Of a stretch of DNA of 64,000 bases, positions 38,596 through 48,443 are shown piece after piece. The position numbers were made by a program, and so were the translations under genes. The stretch is from Haemophilus sp. CCUG 60358 (lineage in GTDB: Bacteria > Pseudomonadota > Gammaproteobacteria > Enterobacterales > Pasteurellaceae): NCBI RefSeq assembly GCF_001679485.1, contig NZ_LZOZ01000014.1, forward strand, positions 124,001 through 188,000, in the 5' to 3' direction. Under the pieces are notes generated by a model, which was given only the letters and a program-made list of their open reading frames with translations, ran no database searches and was not told the origin of the DNA. How positions within the stretch are numbered: the first letter of the stretch is position 1; every line of letters starts with the position of its first letter.

Positions 38596-39864
38596 ATGAG
38601 TGAAGTTTCAACTCCAGTAGAAAAATCAACGTGGGCGAGTAAATTCTCTGCCTTAGGCCCGGGCATCGTGATGGCATCAGCAGCTGTTGGTGGTTCGCAT
38701 ATTATTGCATCTACCCAAGCTGGTGCGATCTATGGTTGGGAATTAGTGAGTATTGTTATTCTTGCTAACTTATTTAAATATCCTTTCTTCCGTTTCGGTG
38801 TTCAATATACCCTAGATACCGGTAATACCTTGTTAGAAGGTTACCGTCAAAAAGGGAAATTCTATCTTTGGTTATTCCTTGCTTTAAACGTTTTTGCTAC
38901 AGTGATTAATACCGCGGCAGTAGGATTATTAACAGCTGCAATTTTAACGTTTATTACACCAATTCCACTTCCAATGCCAGTATTAAGCTCATTAGTGATT
39001 CTTGTGACAACCGGCATTTTATTGTTAGGGAAATACCGTTTATTAGATAGTTTATCGAAAATCATCATGATTGCTTTAACGGTAACAACCGTGAGCGCTG
39101 TCGTGATTGCTTTTATGCGTAATGGTATCAATGGCGTAGCCACACCTGATTTTGTAGCACCTTCTCCATGGGAATTAAGTAAATTAGCGTTTTTAGTGGC
39201 CTTAATGGGCTGGATGCCTGCACCAATTGAAATTTCTGCTGTTAACTCTATGTGGGTGGTGGCAAAACGTCGTCTAACGAAAGTATCTTATGAAGATGGT
39301 TTATTTGACTTCAACGTGGGTTATATCGGTACAGCAATTTTAGCTGTCGTATTTTTAGCGCTTGGTGCATTGGTGCAATATGGTTCTCCTGAAACCGTAG
39401 AGATGGTGGGCGGAAAATATATCGCACAACTTATCAATATGTATGCAAGTACTATTGGTGAATGGTCTCGCTTATTAATTGCAGTCATTGCGTTCATGTG
39501 TATGTTTGGTACAACAATTACAGTAATTGATGGTTACTCTCGTACCAATGTTGAATCTTTGCGTATCTTATTCGGTAAACAAGAAAGCTCTGTGAGAATT
39601 CTTAATATCGGTATGATTTTTGCGGCGTTATCTGGTTTAGCGATTATTTTCTACTTTAATAATGCAGTAGGCCCAATGCTGAAATTCGCGATGATTGCTT
39701 CATTTGTTTCTGCACCAATCTTTGCTTGGTTGAATTTATCTCTGACTAAGCACGCGAAACACAGTGTAAAAGGCGGATTATTGTGGTTATCCCTTATCGG
39801 TTTATTCTACTTAACAGCCTTTGCAGGCTTGTTTATCGCCCAACAAGCTGGCTGGTTAAACTAA
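38596..39864 (+). CDS. NRAMP-related membrane transporter
   Basis: 422 residues, about eleven helices, clearly of the NRAMP fold: ALGPGIVMAS at the start of TM1, then QAGAIYGWELVSIVILANLFKYPFFRFG. The usual metal-binding TM1 motif DPGN is replaced by VGGS, and the TM6 MPH motif reads MPA (GWMPAPIEIS). Those residues coordinate divalent transition metals in MntH. The substrate is therefore probably not Mn2+/Fe2+ by the known mechanism; it could be Mg2+, as in NRMT proteins, or something else. Monocistronic with its own promoter and terminator. Confidence 0.82.
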   Translation: MSEVSTPVEKSTWASKFSALGPGIVMASAAVGGSHIIASTQAGAIYGWELVSIVILANLFKYPFFRFGVQYTLDTGNTLLEGYRQKGKFYLWLFLALNVFATVINTAAVGLLTAAILTFITPIPLPMPVLSSLVILVTTGILLLGKYRLLDSLSKIIMIALTVTTVSAVVIAFMRNGINGVATPDFVAPSPWELSKLAFLVALMGWMPAPIEISAVNSMWVVAKRRLTKVSYEDGLFDFNVGYIGTAILAVVFLALGALVQYGSPETVEMVGGKYIAQLINMYASTIGEWSRLLIAVIAFMCMFGTTITVIDGYSRTNVESLRILFGKQESSVRILNIGMIFAALSGLAIIFYFNNAVGPMLKFAMIASFVSAPIFAWLNLSLTKHAKHSVKGGLLWLSLIGLFYLTAFAGLFIAQQAGWLN

Positions 39865-39876
39865 AATAATTGAGAT

Positions 39877-39916
39877 AATTACCGCACTTTAGTTTTAAAG
39901 TGCGGTAATTTTTTTG
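39877..39916 (+). terminator. Uptake-signal-pair terminator after the NRAMP-related gene
   Basis: AATTACCGCACTTT, 6-base loop AGTTTT, and the inverse arm form a 14-bp perfect stem, then five T. Contains two uptake signal cores. Confidence 0.9.
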
Positions 39917-39965
39917 AAAGTTTTTAGTAGAAAAGGTATGATGCTGCCCATTCTCAATTATGTAG

Positions 39966-40439
39966 ATGACGAGCTTGAAATATAAAAATAATCAATCGGT
40001 TCTCGTGGTAATTTATGCGGAAAGCACGCATCGTGTTCTTATGCTTCAACGCCAAGATGATTCCACTTTTTGGCAATCCGTTACGGGGACATTGGAAACC
40101 AACGAAACACCAAGAGAAACAGCAATTCGAGAAGTTTGGGAAGAAGTTGGATTAAAAATAGAAGAAAATTCGACCGCACTTTTTGATTGTAAAGAGAGTA
40201 TAGAATTTGAAATTTTCCCGCATTTCCGCTATAAATACGCACCGAATGTAACTCACTGTCATGAACATTGGTTTTTATTGGCAGTTGAGCAGGAATTTAA
40301 ACCGATATTAAGTGAGCATTTGGCGTATCAATGGGTTTCACCAGAACATGCGATCCAAATGACGAAATCGCCGAATAATGCCGAGGCCATCAAAAAATAT
40401 TTGATGAACGGCTTTCCTCTAAAAGAGGATTTAATTTAA
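39966..40439 (+). CDS. nudB: Dihydroneopterin triphosphate diphosphatase
   Basis: Nudix hydrolase that removes pyrophosphate from dihydroneopterin triphosphate in folate synthesis; also acts on dATP. 157 residues. The Nudix box is complete: GTLETNETPRETAIREVWEEVGL (about residues 39-61). The N-terminal SVLVVIYAESTHRVLMLQR and the middle HCHEHWFLLAVE are NudB-like. First of a nudB-yebC-lipoprotein-ruvCAB run, an order shared with other Haemophilus. Confidence 0.94.
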   Translation: MTSLKYKNNQSVLVVIYAESTHRVLMLQRQDDSTFWQSVTGTLETNETPRETAIREVWEEVGLKIEENSTALFDCKESIEFEIFPHFRYKYAPNVTHCHEHWFLLAVEQEFKPILSEHLAYQWVSPEHAIQMTKSPNNAEAIKKYLMNGFPLKEDLI

Positions 40440-40469
40440 AAACGTTTTTAAGATAAGAAGGAAAACAAC

Positions 40470-41210
40470 ATGGCAGGCCATAGTAAGTGGGCAAATATTA
40501 AACACCGTAAAGCAGCACAAGATGCGCAACGCGGTAAAATTTTTACAAAATTAATTCGTGAATTAGTGACTGCTGCAAAAATTGGTGGCGGTGATGTCAG
40601 TGCTAACCCGCGTCTACGTGCGGCAGTAGATAAAGCCTTATCGAGCAATATGACTCGCGACACCATTAACCGTGCGATTGAACGCGGTGTGGGTGGTGGT
40701 GATGACACCAATATGGAAACAAGAATTTACGAAGGTTATGGTCCGGGTGGAACTGCTGTGATGGTTGAGTGTCTAAGTGACAACGCAAACCGAACCATCT
40801 CACAGGTTCGCCCAAGTTTCACTAAATGTGGTGGTAACTTAGGGACTGAAGGTTCTGTAGGCTACTTATTCAGCAAAAAAGGCTTGATTTTAATTAGCCA
40901 AGGTGAAGAAGATGCGTTAATGGAGGCGGCAATTGAAGCCGGTGCAGATGATGTTCAACCACAAGATGATGGATCATTTGAAATCTATACTGCGTGGGAA
41001 GATTTAGGTTCTGTGCGCGATGCAATCGAAGCAGCAGGATTTAAAATTGATAATGCAGAAGTGACAATGATTCCATCAACAACGGTTGATCTTGATCTTG
41101 AAACTGCGCCTAAATTGTTGCGTTTAATTGACATGTTAGAAGACTGTGACGATGTACAAAACGTATATCATAACGGTGAAATTAGTGATGAAGTTGCAGC
41201 TCAGCTGTAA
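40470..41210 (+). CDS. yebC: YebC/PmpR family protein
   Basis: Conserved bacterial protein, 246 residues, reported as a transcription regulator and, more recently, as a ribosome-associated factor that relieves stalling at prolines. The opening [27 protein letters not shown] is the family signature; [21 protein letters not shown] and [14 protein letters not shown] follow. AGAAGGA precedes the start. In gammaproteobacteria it commonly lies next to ruvC, as it nearly does here. Confidence 0.96.
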   Translation: MAGHSKWANIKHRKAAQDAQRGKIFTKLIRELVTAAKIGGGDVSANPRLRAAVDKALSSNMTRDTINRAIERGVGGGDDTNMETRIYEGYGPGGTAVMVECLSDNANRTISQVRPSFTKCGGNLGTEGSVGYLFSKKGLILISQGEEDALMEAAIEAGADDVQPQDDGSFEIYTAWEDLGSVRDAIEAAGFKIDNAEVTMIPSTTVDLDLETAPKLLRLIDMLEDCDDVQNVYHNGEISDEVAAQL

Positions 41211-41227
41211 TTTTAAGGAGATTTAGA

Positions 41228-41662
41228 ATGAAATTAGCTAAAGTATTACCTGCAATGGCCGCTCTTGTTGTTTTATCTGCGTGTGCAAGCGATGCACCAA
41301 AAATGGAAAACAAAGCGGAACAAATGGCCACCCCTACTGTAACGGATAAAACGGTAGTTTATACTTGTAACAAGAAAACTGTAACTGCAGTTTATCAATT
41401 CGAAAACCAAGAGCCAACAGCAGCAATGGTGATGGTGGGTAACAAAGTTATCGCGAAAGATTTTGCTCGTGATGCAGATCAAAAAGACTTCACTTCATTT
41501 ACTTCAGGCAAATATGTTTGGAACGTAGATAGTGGTTTAACTTTAGATAAATTTGATTCTGTTGTGCCAGTAAATCTTTTAATTAAAGGCAAAAAAGCAG
41601 ACAAAATTGTTGTGAAAAACTGTGATGTAGATGCAAAAGCAACTGCAAAAGCAAACCAATAA
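41228..41662 (+). CDS. Lipoprotein with MliC/ACP-like lysozyme-inhibitor fold
   Basis: 144 residues. The lipoprotein signal ends LVVLSAC, so Cys19 should be lipidated. The body resembles MliC and the neisserial adhesin complex protein: an early VVYTCNKKTVTAVYQF strand, a TSGKYVWNVDSG segment and a C-terminal IVVKNCDV. These two Cys could form the known disulfide. This suggests binding of host lysozyme, but the match is by eye. It sits between yebC and ruvC, 17 bases after yebC, with its own terminator. Confidence 0.65.
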   Translation: MKLAKVLPAMAALVVLSACASDAPKMENKAEQMATPTVTDKTVVYTCNKKTVTAVYQFENQEPTAAMVMVGNKVIAKDFARDADQKDFTSFTSGKYVWNVDSGLTLDKFDSVVPVNLLIKGKKADKIVVKNCDVDAKATAKANQ

Positions 41663-41672
41663 TTAACGCTAA

Positions 41673-41704
41673 AAACGGCCGGCATTGACCGGCCGTTTAT
41701 TTTT
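41673..41704 (+). terminator. Terminator before ruvC
   Basis: AAACGGCCGG, loop CATTGA, CCGGCCGTTT, then TATTTTT. Ten-bp GC-rich perfect stem. Confidence 0.9.
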
Positions 41705-41712
41705 GAGAATTT

Positions 41713-42285
41713 ATGAGTATTATTTTAGGCATTGACCCAGGTTCTCGTGTAACGGGCTATGGTGTGATTAGGCAAAGTGGTCGCCATTTAGAATATCTCG
41801 GCAGTGGCGCAATCCGCACACAAGTAGAAGACCTGCCTACACGCTTAAAACGAATTTATGCTGGCGTGACAGAAATCATCACACAATTTCAGCCCGATAT
41901 GTTTGCCATTGAACAAGTGTTTATGGCTAAAAATGCGGATTCAGCTTTAAAACTCGGGCAAGCACGTGGTACGGCGATTGTGGCAGCCGTGAACCATGAT
42001 TTACCGGTATTTGAATATGCCGCTCGTTTGGTGAAACAGACTGTCGTTGGGATTGGTTCTGCAGATAAAGTTCAAGTTCAAGACATGGTGACACGAATTT
42101 TGAAGCTCTCAGATAAACCACAAGCTGATGCGGCAGATGCTTTAGCCATTGCGATCACTCATGCTCATACCATTCAACATTCCTTGCATATTGCAAGCTC
42201 GGTCAAAACCACAGAAACACACGAAAAAATGACCGCACTTTTAAAAACAAGGTACAGTCGAGGTCGATTTAGATTAAAAATTTAA
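41713..42285 (+). CDS. ruvC: Holliday junction resolvase RuvC
   Basis: Endonuclease that resolves Holliday junctions. 190 residues. Catalytic acidic residues are visible: Asp8 in [15 protein letters not shown], Glu67 in FAIEQVF, and the Asp pair in [13 protein letters not shown]. Start at ATG 41713, only 8 bases after the upstream terminator T tract, so its promoter must lie upstream of or within that region, or it depends on readthrough. First of ruvCAB. Confidence 0.96.
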   Translation: MSIILGIDPGSRVTGYGVIRQSGRHLEYLGSGAIRTQVEDLPTRLKRIYAGVTEIITQFQPDMFAIEQVFMAKNADSALKLGQARGTAIVAAVNHDLPVFEYAARLVKQTVVGIGSADKVQVQDMVTRILKLSDKPQADAADALAIAITHAHTIQHSLHIASSVKTTETHEKMTALLKTRYSRGRFRLKI

Positions 42286-42344
42286 CTGGATTAATATCCA
42301 GTTTTATTTTATTCTATGCAAAATTTTTTTTACATGGAAATCTT

Positions 42345-42956
42345 ATGATCGGTCGTTTAAAAGGCATCTTATTAGAAAAACAACCTCCTGAAATATTGCT
42401 TGATGTTCAAGGCGTCGGTTACGAATTATTATTACCAATGACCAGTTTTTATGACTTACCTGAAATCGGGCAAGAAACTACTTTATTTACCCATCTTGTT
42501 GTGCGTGAAGATGCTCATCTTCTTTTTGGATTCGCCCAAAAAACTGACCGCACTTTATTCCGTGAATTAATTAAAACCAATGGTGTTGGCCCTAAATTGG
42601 CACTTGCGATTTTATCTGCAATGTCAGTAGAGCAGTTTGCTTATGCTATTGAACGAGAAGAACTGTCAAAATTAGTTAAAATTCCTGGTGTGGGCAAGAA
42701 GACGGCTGAACGTTTATTAGTAGAGTTAAAAGGGAAGTTTAAAGATGTTCGCCAAAGTGATTTCTTTGTGGAGAGCAAGCATATTCCGTCAACTTCAGAA
42801 TTACGTCAAGCGGAGAGCTCAGCTGATGAAGCGGTTGCTGCGCTGATTGCGTTAGGCTATAAACCAACCGATGCTGAAAAAATGGTGAAAAAAGTCGCTA
42901 AAGCTGACTTGAGCAGTGAGCAATTAATTCGCGAAGCTTTAAAAGCCGCATTATAA
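42345..42956 (+). CDS. ruvA: Holliday junction branch migration protein RuvA
   Basis: Tetrameric junction-binding protein that loads RuvB. 203 residues. The OB-fold N-terminus is [28 protein letters not shown]; the helix-hairpin-helix motifs are [17 protein letters not shown] and [17 protein letters not shown]; the RuvB-binding domain III follows a flexible linker ([16 protein letters not shown]). 13 bases before ruvB. Confidence 0.97.
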   Translation: MIGRLKGILLEKQPPEILLDVQGVGYELLLPMTSFYDLPEIGQETTLFTHLVVREDAHLLFGFAQKTDRTLFRELIKTNGVGPKLALAILSAMSVEQFAYAIEREELSKLVKIPGVGKKTAERLLVELKGKFKDVRQSDFFVESKHIPSTSELRQAESSADEAVAALIALGYKPTDAEKMVKKVAKADLSSEQLIREALKAAL

Positions 42957-42969
42957 AGATTAAACAGAT

Positions 42970-43977
42970 ATGATCGAAGCAGATAGAATTATTAGCAGTC
43001 AGGCAAAGATGGATGAAGATGTCATCGATCGTGCGATTCGTCCAAAGCTTTTAGCGGACTATGTGGGACAGCCGCAAGTGCGAGAGCAAATGGATATTTT
43101 TATTAAGGCGGCAAAATTGCGTCAAGATGCCTTAGATCATCTTTTGATCTTCGGCCCTCCAGGTTTAGGAAAAACGACGCTAGCTAATATTGTGGCAAAT
43201 GAAATGGGTGTGAATATTCGCACAACGTCAGGCCCTGTTCTTGAAAAAGCAGGGGATTTGGCAGCAATGCTGACAAATCTTGAACCCCATGATGTGTTGT
43301 TTATTGATGAAATTCACCGTCTTTCCCCTGCGATTGAAGAAGTGCTTTATCCAGCAATGGAAGATTATCAGCTGGATATTATGATCGGTGAAGGACCTGC
43401 TGCACGCTCAATTAAATTAGATTTGCCACCTTTCACATTAATTGGTGCAACAACTCGAGCGGGTTCTTTAACTTCACCACTACGTGATCGTTTCGGTATC
43501 GTTCAACGTTTAGAATTTTATTCCGTTGAAGATTTAACTTCTATTGTGACAAGAAGTGCCTCTTGCTTAAATCTCGAATTAGAAGATAAAGCCGCTTTTG
43601 AAGTGGCTCGTCGTTCACGTGGCACCCCTCGTATTGCAAACCGTTTATTGCGTCGCGTTCGAGATTTTGCTGATGTGCGTAATGATGGCATTATTTCAGC
43701 AGACATTGCGAAACAAGCGCTTTCAATGTTGGATGTAGATGATGCGGGCTTTGATTATTTAGATAGAAAATTGCTTACCGCTGTGATTGAACGTTTTGAT
43801 GGTGGGCCAGTTGGGTTAGATAACTTGGCTGCAGCAATAGGTGAAGAACGAGACACTATCGAGGATGTTTTAGAACCTTACTTGATTCAACAAGGATTTT
43901 TACAGCGTACGCCTCGAGGCCGAATTGCGACCTCGTTAACTTATCGACACTTCGGACTTCAGAAGCCGTCAGAATAA
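42970..43977 (+). CDS. ruvB: Holliday junction helicase RuvB
   Basis: AAA+ motor for branch migration. 335 residues. Walker [10 protein letters not shown] (62-70), Walker [11 protein letters not shown], sensor 1 [10 protein letters not shown], arginine finger region SPLRDRFG, then the winged-helix domain with [12 protein letters not shown]. Ends at a bidirectional terminator. Confidence 0.98.
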   Translation: MIEADRIISSQAKMDEDVIDRAIRPKLLADYVGQPQVREQMDIFIKAAKLRQDALDHLLIFGPPGLGKTTLANIVANEMGVNIRTTSGPVLEKAGDLAAMLTNLEPHDVLFIDEIHRLSPAIEEVLYPAMEDYQLDIMIGEGPAARSIKLDLPPFTLIGATTRAGSLTSPLRDRFGIVQRLEFYSVEDLTSIVTRSASCLNLELEDKAAFEVARRSRGTPRIANRLLRRVRDFADVRNDGIISADIAKQALSMLDVDDAGFDYLDRKLLTAVIERFDGGPVGLDNLAAAIGEERDTIEDVLEPYLIQQGFLQRTPRGRIATSLTYRHFGLQKPSE

Positions 43978-43987
43978 GAGATAGAAA

Positions 43988-44022
43988 AAAGGACATATTG
44001 ATATCAATATGTCCTTTCTTTT
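43988..44022. terminator. Bidirectional terminator after ruvB
   Basis: A 30-base perfect palindrome, arm AAAGGACATATTGAT, with CTTTTT on the plus side and T6 on the minus side. Between converging genes. Confidence 0.9.
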
Positions 44023-44032
44023 TGAAACCTGC

Positions 44033-44344
44033 TTAGTTAGTTCCTTCAGTATAGCTCTTCATGCTATTTAATCTTGCTAAACCCACATCACAGCTTTTTT
44101 GTTGAGTCGCTAATTCCATCTCGAGAATTTGCTGTTTGCTTTGATTAAGTTTACTTTTGATTTTACCTACTTGAGTATGAGTGCCAGGCTGTTTTTCTGC
44201 TTGAGCAATCAAATTTTCTGTTTCTTTAAATAACTGTGTACATTGTTGTGGAAGAGCAGCTTTGTTTTCTGTAAGAGGTGCTGCGGTAGCAGATAATGCC
44301 ATAGAACCGAAAAGTGCGGTCAAAATTACGCAAATTTTTTTCAT
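44033..44344 (-). CDS. Small secreted protein, possibly DUF5339
   Basis: 103 residues with a signal peptide (MKKICVILTALFGSMALSATA, then APLTEN). The mature part is short and helical, with two Cys (PQQCTQLF and QKSCDVGL) that could form one disulfide in the periplasm. It resembles small Pasteurellaceae proteins grouped as DUF5339, but I am not certain. Uptake signal in the signal-peptide region. Monocistronic; function unknown. Confidence 0.7.
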   Translation of the reverse strand: MKKICVILTALFGSMALSATAAPLTENKAALPQQCTQLFKETENLIAQAEKQPGTHTQVGKIKSKLNQSKQQILEMELATQQKSCDVGLARLNSMKSYTEGTN

Positions 44345-44803
44345 TGTAAATCCCTACAAATCTCTCCAAATATTATTAGGCTAAAAAATAGCAAAATCTT
44401 GCAGCCCTGTCTAGTGATTATTTTGTCCATTTTTTTTAAATAAAGTTTCCTTGTGATAGATAAATTTTTCCATTTTGAGCAAAAAATACAGAATTTGATG
44501 TGGATCAATTTTGTCATTGTTATGCAAAATAGGGTATTTTGTAACTTATATCAAAAAATGTGATCAAGATAACGGTTTTTTCTGTTTTTTATCCTCATAA
44601 ATAGTAGTAGAATATGACAAATATTTTGAATATTTATATTGTAATCGGTTACTGTATTCTGTTTTGAGAATAGAAAAGGCAATTATTACGTAAATAATTC
44701 AATATTTCTTAACAATTTGTGTTGAGTAGTTTGGGGTGGTTATTTTGGGGTATCCTTGGTAATCACAAAGTGAAAATCTTGTAGATTTATACAAGGAGTT
44801 GAG
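44345..44803 (+). promoter_or_regulatory. Long regulatory region upstream of cydA
   Basis: 459 AT-rich bases without a gene. They contain a perfect FNR site (44495-44508) and several AT-rich tracts that could hold ArcA sites. The TATTCT/GAGAATA dyad near 44655-44675 is the only other clear symmetric element. No small ORF with a good start was seen. Confidence 0.6.
44495..44508. promoter_or_regulatory. FNR site upstream of cydAB
   Basis: TTGATGTGGATCAA matches the FNR consensus at all ten fixed positions. It lies 296 bases upstream of cydA. FNR/ArcA control of cyd genes is established in E. coli. Confidence 0.8.
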
Positions 44804-46369
44804 ATGTTAGACGTTGTTGATCTCTCACGCTTGCAGTTTGCGTTAACTGCGTTATATCACTTCATTTTTGTACCATTAACATTAGGTTTATCTTTCGTTC
44901 TTGTGATCATGGAAACCATTTATGTTAAAACGGGCAAAGAAGTATATAAAGATATGACAAAATTCTGGGGTAAGTTATTTGGTATTAACTTTGCTCTAGG
45001 GGTGACGACCGGTATTATCATGGAGTTCCAATTCGGGACAAACTGGTCGTATTATTCTCACTATGTAGGTGATATTTTCGGTGCGCCATTAGCTATCGAA
45101 GCATTACTTGCGTTCTTCTTAGAATCCACTTTCGTGGGTCTATTCTTCTTCGGTTGGGATCGTTTAACTAAAGGTAAACACTTACTCGCAACTTACTGTG
45201 TAGCCTTTGGTTCAAACCTTTCAGCAATGTGGATTTTAGTGGCAAACGGTTGGATGCAAAACCCAGTAGCGGCAGAATTTAACTTTGAAACCGTTCGTAT
45301 GGAAATGACCAGCTTCTTAGATCTTTGGTTAAATCCAGTTGCGCAAAGTAAATTCTTACACACATTAACAGCCGGTTATACAACCGGTGCAATGTTTGTA
45401 TTAGGTATCAGCGCATTCTATTTATTAAAAGGCCGCGATATCGGTTTTGCTAAACGTTCATTCTCTGTAGCGGCAACTTTTGGTTTTATCGCTGCATCAG
45501 CTGTATTAATTATGGGTGATGAATCAGGTTATGACATTGGTAAAGCACAACCTGTGAAATTGGCTGCAATGGAAGCTGAGTTTGATACTCATGCAGCACC
45601 TGCACCATTCCACCCAGTGGCGATTCCAAATACTGCAGAAATGAAAAATGATTTTGCGATTGAAATCCCATATTTAGGTGGTTTAATTGCAACGCGTTCT
45701 TTAGACACTGAAATCGTTGGTTTGAAAGAAATTCAAGCAAAAAATGAAGGTCGTGTTCGTAACGGTATGGTTGCTTATGATTTATTCACACAATTAAAAG
45801 CAGAGAAAAAATCAGCAGGCCAAGTAAATCCAGAAACTAAAGCAAAATTTGATGAAGTCAAAGGTGATTTAGGTTTCGGTTTATTATTAAAACGTTACAC
45901 AGATAAAGTTGTTGATGCAACGGATGAACAAATTAAACAAGCGGCACGTGATACTATTCCAAACGTAGGTCCTAACTTCTGGGCATTCCGTGGTATGTTA
46001 GCGGCTGGTGGTTTAATTATCTTATTAGCTTTCGGCGCATTTGTTCAGAATTTACGTAACAAAGTGACTTCTTCTCGCTTATTACTTAAAGCATTGCTTT
46101 GGGGTATCCCATTGCCAATCTTAGCGATTGAATTTGGTTGGTTCTTAGCTGAATTTGGTCGTCAACCATGGGCGATTTATGAAGTATTACCGGTAGGTGT
46201 GTCTGCCTCTAACTTGAGTGTAGGTGACTTATGGTTCTCTATCGGTTTAATTTGTGTACTTTACTTCTTCTTCATTATTGCGGAAATGTATTTGATGTTT
46301 AAATATGCACGTTTAGGTCCAAGTGCATTGAAAACCGGCAAATACTATTTTGAGCAATCATCTAAATAA
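44804..46369 (+). CDS. cydA: Cytochrome bd-I ubiquinol oxidase subunit I
   Basis: Large subunit of the high-affinity oxygen-reducing cytochrome bd oxidase; carries hemes b558, b595 and d. 521 residues, nine helices. The N-terminal [25 protein letters not shown] holds a heme-ligand His; [29 protein letters not shown] and the C-terminal [14 protein letters not shown] are hallmarks. The long Q-loop (about residues 250-390) is of the E. coli type. GGAG precedes the start. First gene of cydABX-ybgE. Confidence 0.98.
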   Translation: MLDVVDLSRLQFALTALYHFIFVPLTLGLSFVLVIMETIYVKTGKEVYKDMTKFWGKLFGINFALGVTTGIIMEFQFGTNWSYYSHYVGDIFGAPLAIEALLAFFLESTFVGLFFFGWDRLTKGKHLLATYCVAFGSNLSAMWILVANGWMQNPVAAEFNFETVRMEMTSFLDLWLNPVAQSKFLHTLTAGYTTGAMFVLGISAFYLLKGRDIGFAKRSFSVAATFGFIAASAVLIMGDESGYDIGKAQPVKLAAMEAEFDTHAAPAPFHPVAIPNTAEMKNDFAIEIPYLGGLIATRSLDTEIVGLKEIQAKNEGRVRNGMVAYDLFTQLKAEKKSAGQVNPETKAKFDEVKGDLGFGLLLKRYTDKVVDATDEQIKQAARDTIPNVGPNFWAFRGMLAAGGLIILLAFGAFVQNLRNKVTSSRLLLKALLWGIPLPILAIEFGWFLAEFGRQPWAIYEVLPVGVSASNLSVGDLWFSIGLICVLYFFFIIAEMYLMFKYARLGPSALKTGKYYFEQSSK

Positions 46370-46383
46370 GCAGGAGATGGATT

Positions 46384-47523
46384 ATGCTTGATTATGAAAT
46401 TCTACGTATTATTTGGTGGGTGCTAGTTATTGTATTACTTATCGGTTTCGCTGTAACAGATGGATTCGATATGGGCGTGACCGCACTTTTACCAGTAGCA
46501 GGTAAGAAAGAAGTAGAAAAACGAATTATGATTAACTCTATTGCTCCACACTGGGATGGTAACCAAGTTTGGTTATTAACCGCTGGTGGTGCAATCTTTG
46601 CGGCATGGCCGATTGTTTACTCTGTGGCGTTTTCAGGCTTCTATATTGCCTTATTCCTCGTGTTAGCCGCGTTATTTTTCCGTCCAATTGGTTTTGAATA
46701 TCGTGCGAAAATTGATAATCCAACATGGCGTGCTGTGTGGGATTGGGGCTTGTTTGCGGGTGGTTTTGTACCTGCATTAGTATTCGGTGTAGCATTTGGT
46801 AATTTATTACAAGGTGTACCATTCGAATTAAATGAGCTTTCACAAGCTACTTACACAGGTTCTTTCTTTGCATTATTAAATCCATTCGCATTACTTTGCG
46901 GTGTGTTAAGCCTTGCAATGCTAGTGACTCACGGTGCGAACTGGTTACAAATGAAAACCACTGCAGCATTGCGTGATCGTGCAAGAGCAATTACACAAAT
47001 CGGTGCATTAGTGACATTAATTACTTTTGTACTTGCAGGTGTGTGGCTTTCTTTCAAAGATGGTTATGTTGTGACTAGCGCAGTGGATCACTTTGCTGCA
47101 TCAGCCCCAGCTTCAGGTAAACAAGTGGCAGTTGAAGCAGGTGCATGGTTTAAAAACTTCAATGAAAATCCAGCTTTATGGGCATTCCCAGCATTAGCAG
47201 TAGTTGGTGCATTATTGAATGTGGTTGCATCTAAAGCAAATCGTTGTGGTTTCGCGTTCTTCTTCTCTGTATTAACCATGGCTGGTGTAATTATCACTGC
47301 GGCAGTATCAATGTTCCCATTTGTAATGCCTTCAAGTACTCATCCAGAACAAAGCTTGTTAATGTGGGATGCAACGTCAAGTGAATTAACATTAACCTTA
47401 ATGTTCTACTTGGCACTAGTATTTGTTACCATCTCATTGCTTTACACCATTTGGTCATACTACAAAATGTTTGGTCGCTTGGATGAAAGCTTTGTTGAAG
47501 ACAACAAAAACTCATTATACTAA
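46384..47523 (+). CDS. cydB: Cytochrome bd-I ubiquinol oxidase subunit II
   Basis: Second structural subunit of cytochrome bd. 379 residues, eight to nine helices. The opening LRIIWWVLVIVLLIGFAVTDGFDMG carries the conserved GFDxG motif; PHWDGNQVWLLTAGGAIFAAWP follows. AGGAG precedes the ATG, 14 bases after cydA. Confidence 0.98.
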   Translation: MLDYEILRIIWWVLVIVLLIGFAVTDGFDMGVTALLPVAGKKEVEKRIMINSIAPHWDGNQVWLLTAGGAIFAAWPIVYSVAFSGFYIALFLVLAALFFRPIGFEYRAKIDNPTWRAVWDWGLFAGGFVPALVFGVAFGNLLQGVPFELNELSQATYTGSFFALLNPFALLCGVLSLAMLVTHGANWLQMKTTAALRDRARAITQIGALVTLITFVLAGVWLSFKDGYVVTSAVDHFAASAPASGKQVAVEAGAWFKNFNENPALWAFPALAVVGALLNVVASKANRCGFAFFFSVLTMAGVIITAAVSMFPFVMPSSTHPEQSLLMWDATSSELTLTLMFYLALVFVTISLLYTIWSYYKMFGRLDESFVEDNKNSLY

Positions 47524-47534
47524 GGAGAAACAAT

Positions 47535-47633
47535 ATGTTATATGCAATTTGGGTAGTGGGTGTGTTGGCTGCAGTTATGGTGAGTGCTAAATTAACCATT
47601 GGTAAAGAAAAGTCAGGTAAATTTGACGAGTAA
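47535..47633 (+). CDS. cydX: Cytochrome bd accessory subunit CydX
   Basis: A 32-residue membrane peptide, MLYAIWVVGVLAAVMVSAKL followed by TIGKEKSGKFDE, that stabilises the hemes of cytochrome bd. AAGGAG lies 7 bases upstream. One helix with a conserved early Trp and a charged C-terminus, as in E. coli CydX. It overlaps ybgE as TAATG. Short enough to be missed by gene callers. Confidence 0.95.
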   Translation: MLYAIWVVGVLAAVMVSAKLTIGKEKSGKFDE

Positions 47634-47923
47634 TGATGATTAATTCACTCTATCAATTAAGTAATAAGGGTTCCTTGCGAACCCTTTCGTTTATTTTATC
47701 GTTATTTTTAACTGCGGCTTTCTTTTTAAATTTAAGTCAATTTTCGACCGCACTTCGAACTGCTCATCCTGCTTGGATTCTCGCAATCTTTTGGGGATTG
47801 ATTAATTTATGGATCCACGGCATTGGATTTGATATTCGTCGGGCAATATGGCAGCTTGTTTTCTTGCCATTTATTGGTTATTTCACCACAATAATCGCCA
47901 TTGTTCAGCATTGGTTATTATAA
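47633..47923 (+). CDS. ybgE: Cyd operon protein YbgE
   Basis: 96-residue inner-membrane protein with three helices (about residues 17-36, 44-62 and 70-92), the usual partner at the end of cyd operons; role unclear. Two ATGs (47633 and 47636) are possible; the first overlaps the cydX stop. The middle HPAWILAIFWGLINLWIHGIGF segment is family-like. It contains an uptake signal. Confidence 0.88.
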   Translation: MMINSLYQLSNKGSLRTLSFILSLFLTAAFFLNLSQFSTALRTAHPAWILAIFWGLINLWIHGIGFDIRRAIWQLVFLPFIGYFTTIIAIVQHWLL

Positions 47924-47994
47924 GAATGATAGACAAATATTATTATTTGGATCTTGCACATCTTATGAACAGGTTCTAAAATAAGCGGCTTGTT

Positions 47995-48423
47995 ATGGCT
48001 GATAATTTGAGCATTATTTTGAATAACCAATGTTTTACCTTTCCGGTTCGTATTTATTATGAGGACACGGATGCAGGCGGAGTAGTGTATCACGCACGTT
48101 ACTTACATTTCTTTGAACGCGCGAGAACAGAATATTTAAGAACGCTTAATTTTTCCCAACAATCATTATTGCAGGAACAACAAGTTGCTTTTGTGGTCAA
48201 AACCATGTCTATTGACTATTGTATTCCGGCAAAATTGGATGATTATCTTATTGTCGAAACTGAAATAATGGCAGTGAAAGGGGCGACAATCCTCTTTGAA
48301 CAGCGGTTAGTTCGTGAGACGATGGTGTTATCAAAGGCTACTGTTAAGGTAGCCTGTGTTGATCTAGGCAAAATGAAACCTGTCGCAATTCCTGAAGAAT
48401 TAAAAGCGGCATTTTTAAAGTAA
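47995..48423 (+). CDS. ybgC: Acyl-CoA thioester hydrolase YbgC
   Basis: Hotdog thioesterase of the Tol-Pal locus that acts on short acyl-CoAs and interacts with ACP. 142 residues. The catalytic Asp lies in [34 protein letters not shown]. influenzae YbgC is biochemically known. The ribosome-binding site is weak. First gene of ybgC-tolQRAB-pal; tolQ starts 20 bases on. Confidence 0.95.
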   Translation: MADNLSIILNNQCFTFPVRIYYEDTDAGGVVYHARYLHFFERARTEYLRTLNFSQQSLLQEQQVAFVVKTMSIDYCIPAKLDDYLIVETEIMAVKGATILFEQRLVRETMVLSKATVKVACVDLGKMKPVAIPEELKAAFLK

Positions 48424-48443
48424 ATAACTTTTCGGAGTATGCA

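Noticed and set aside
41713..41720. ruvC start as misplaced because it follows a terminator closely
   Set aside because: The N-terminal [11 protein letters not shown] is the exact family start, so the start is right even if the promoter is unclear.
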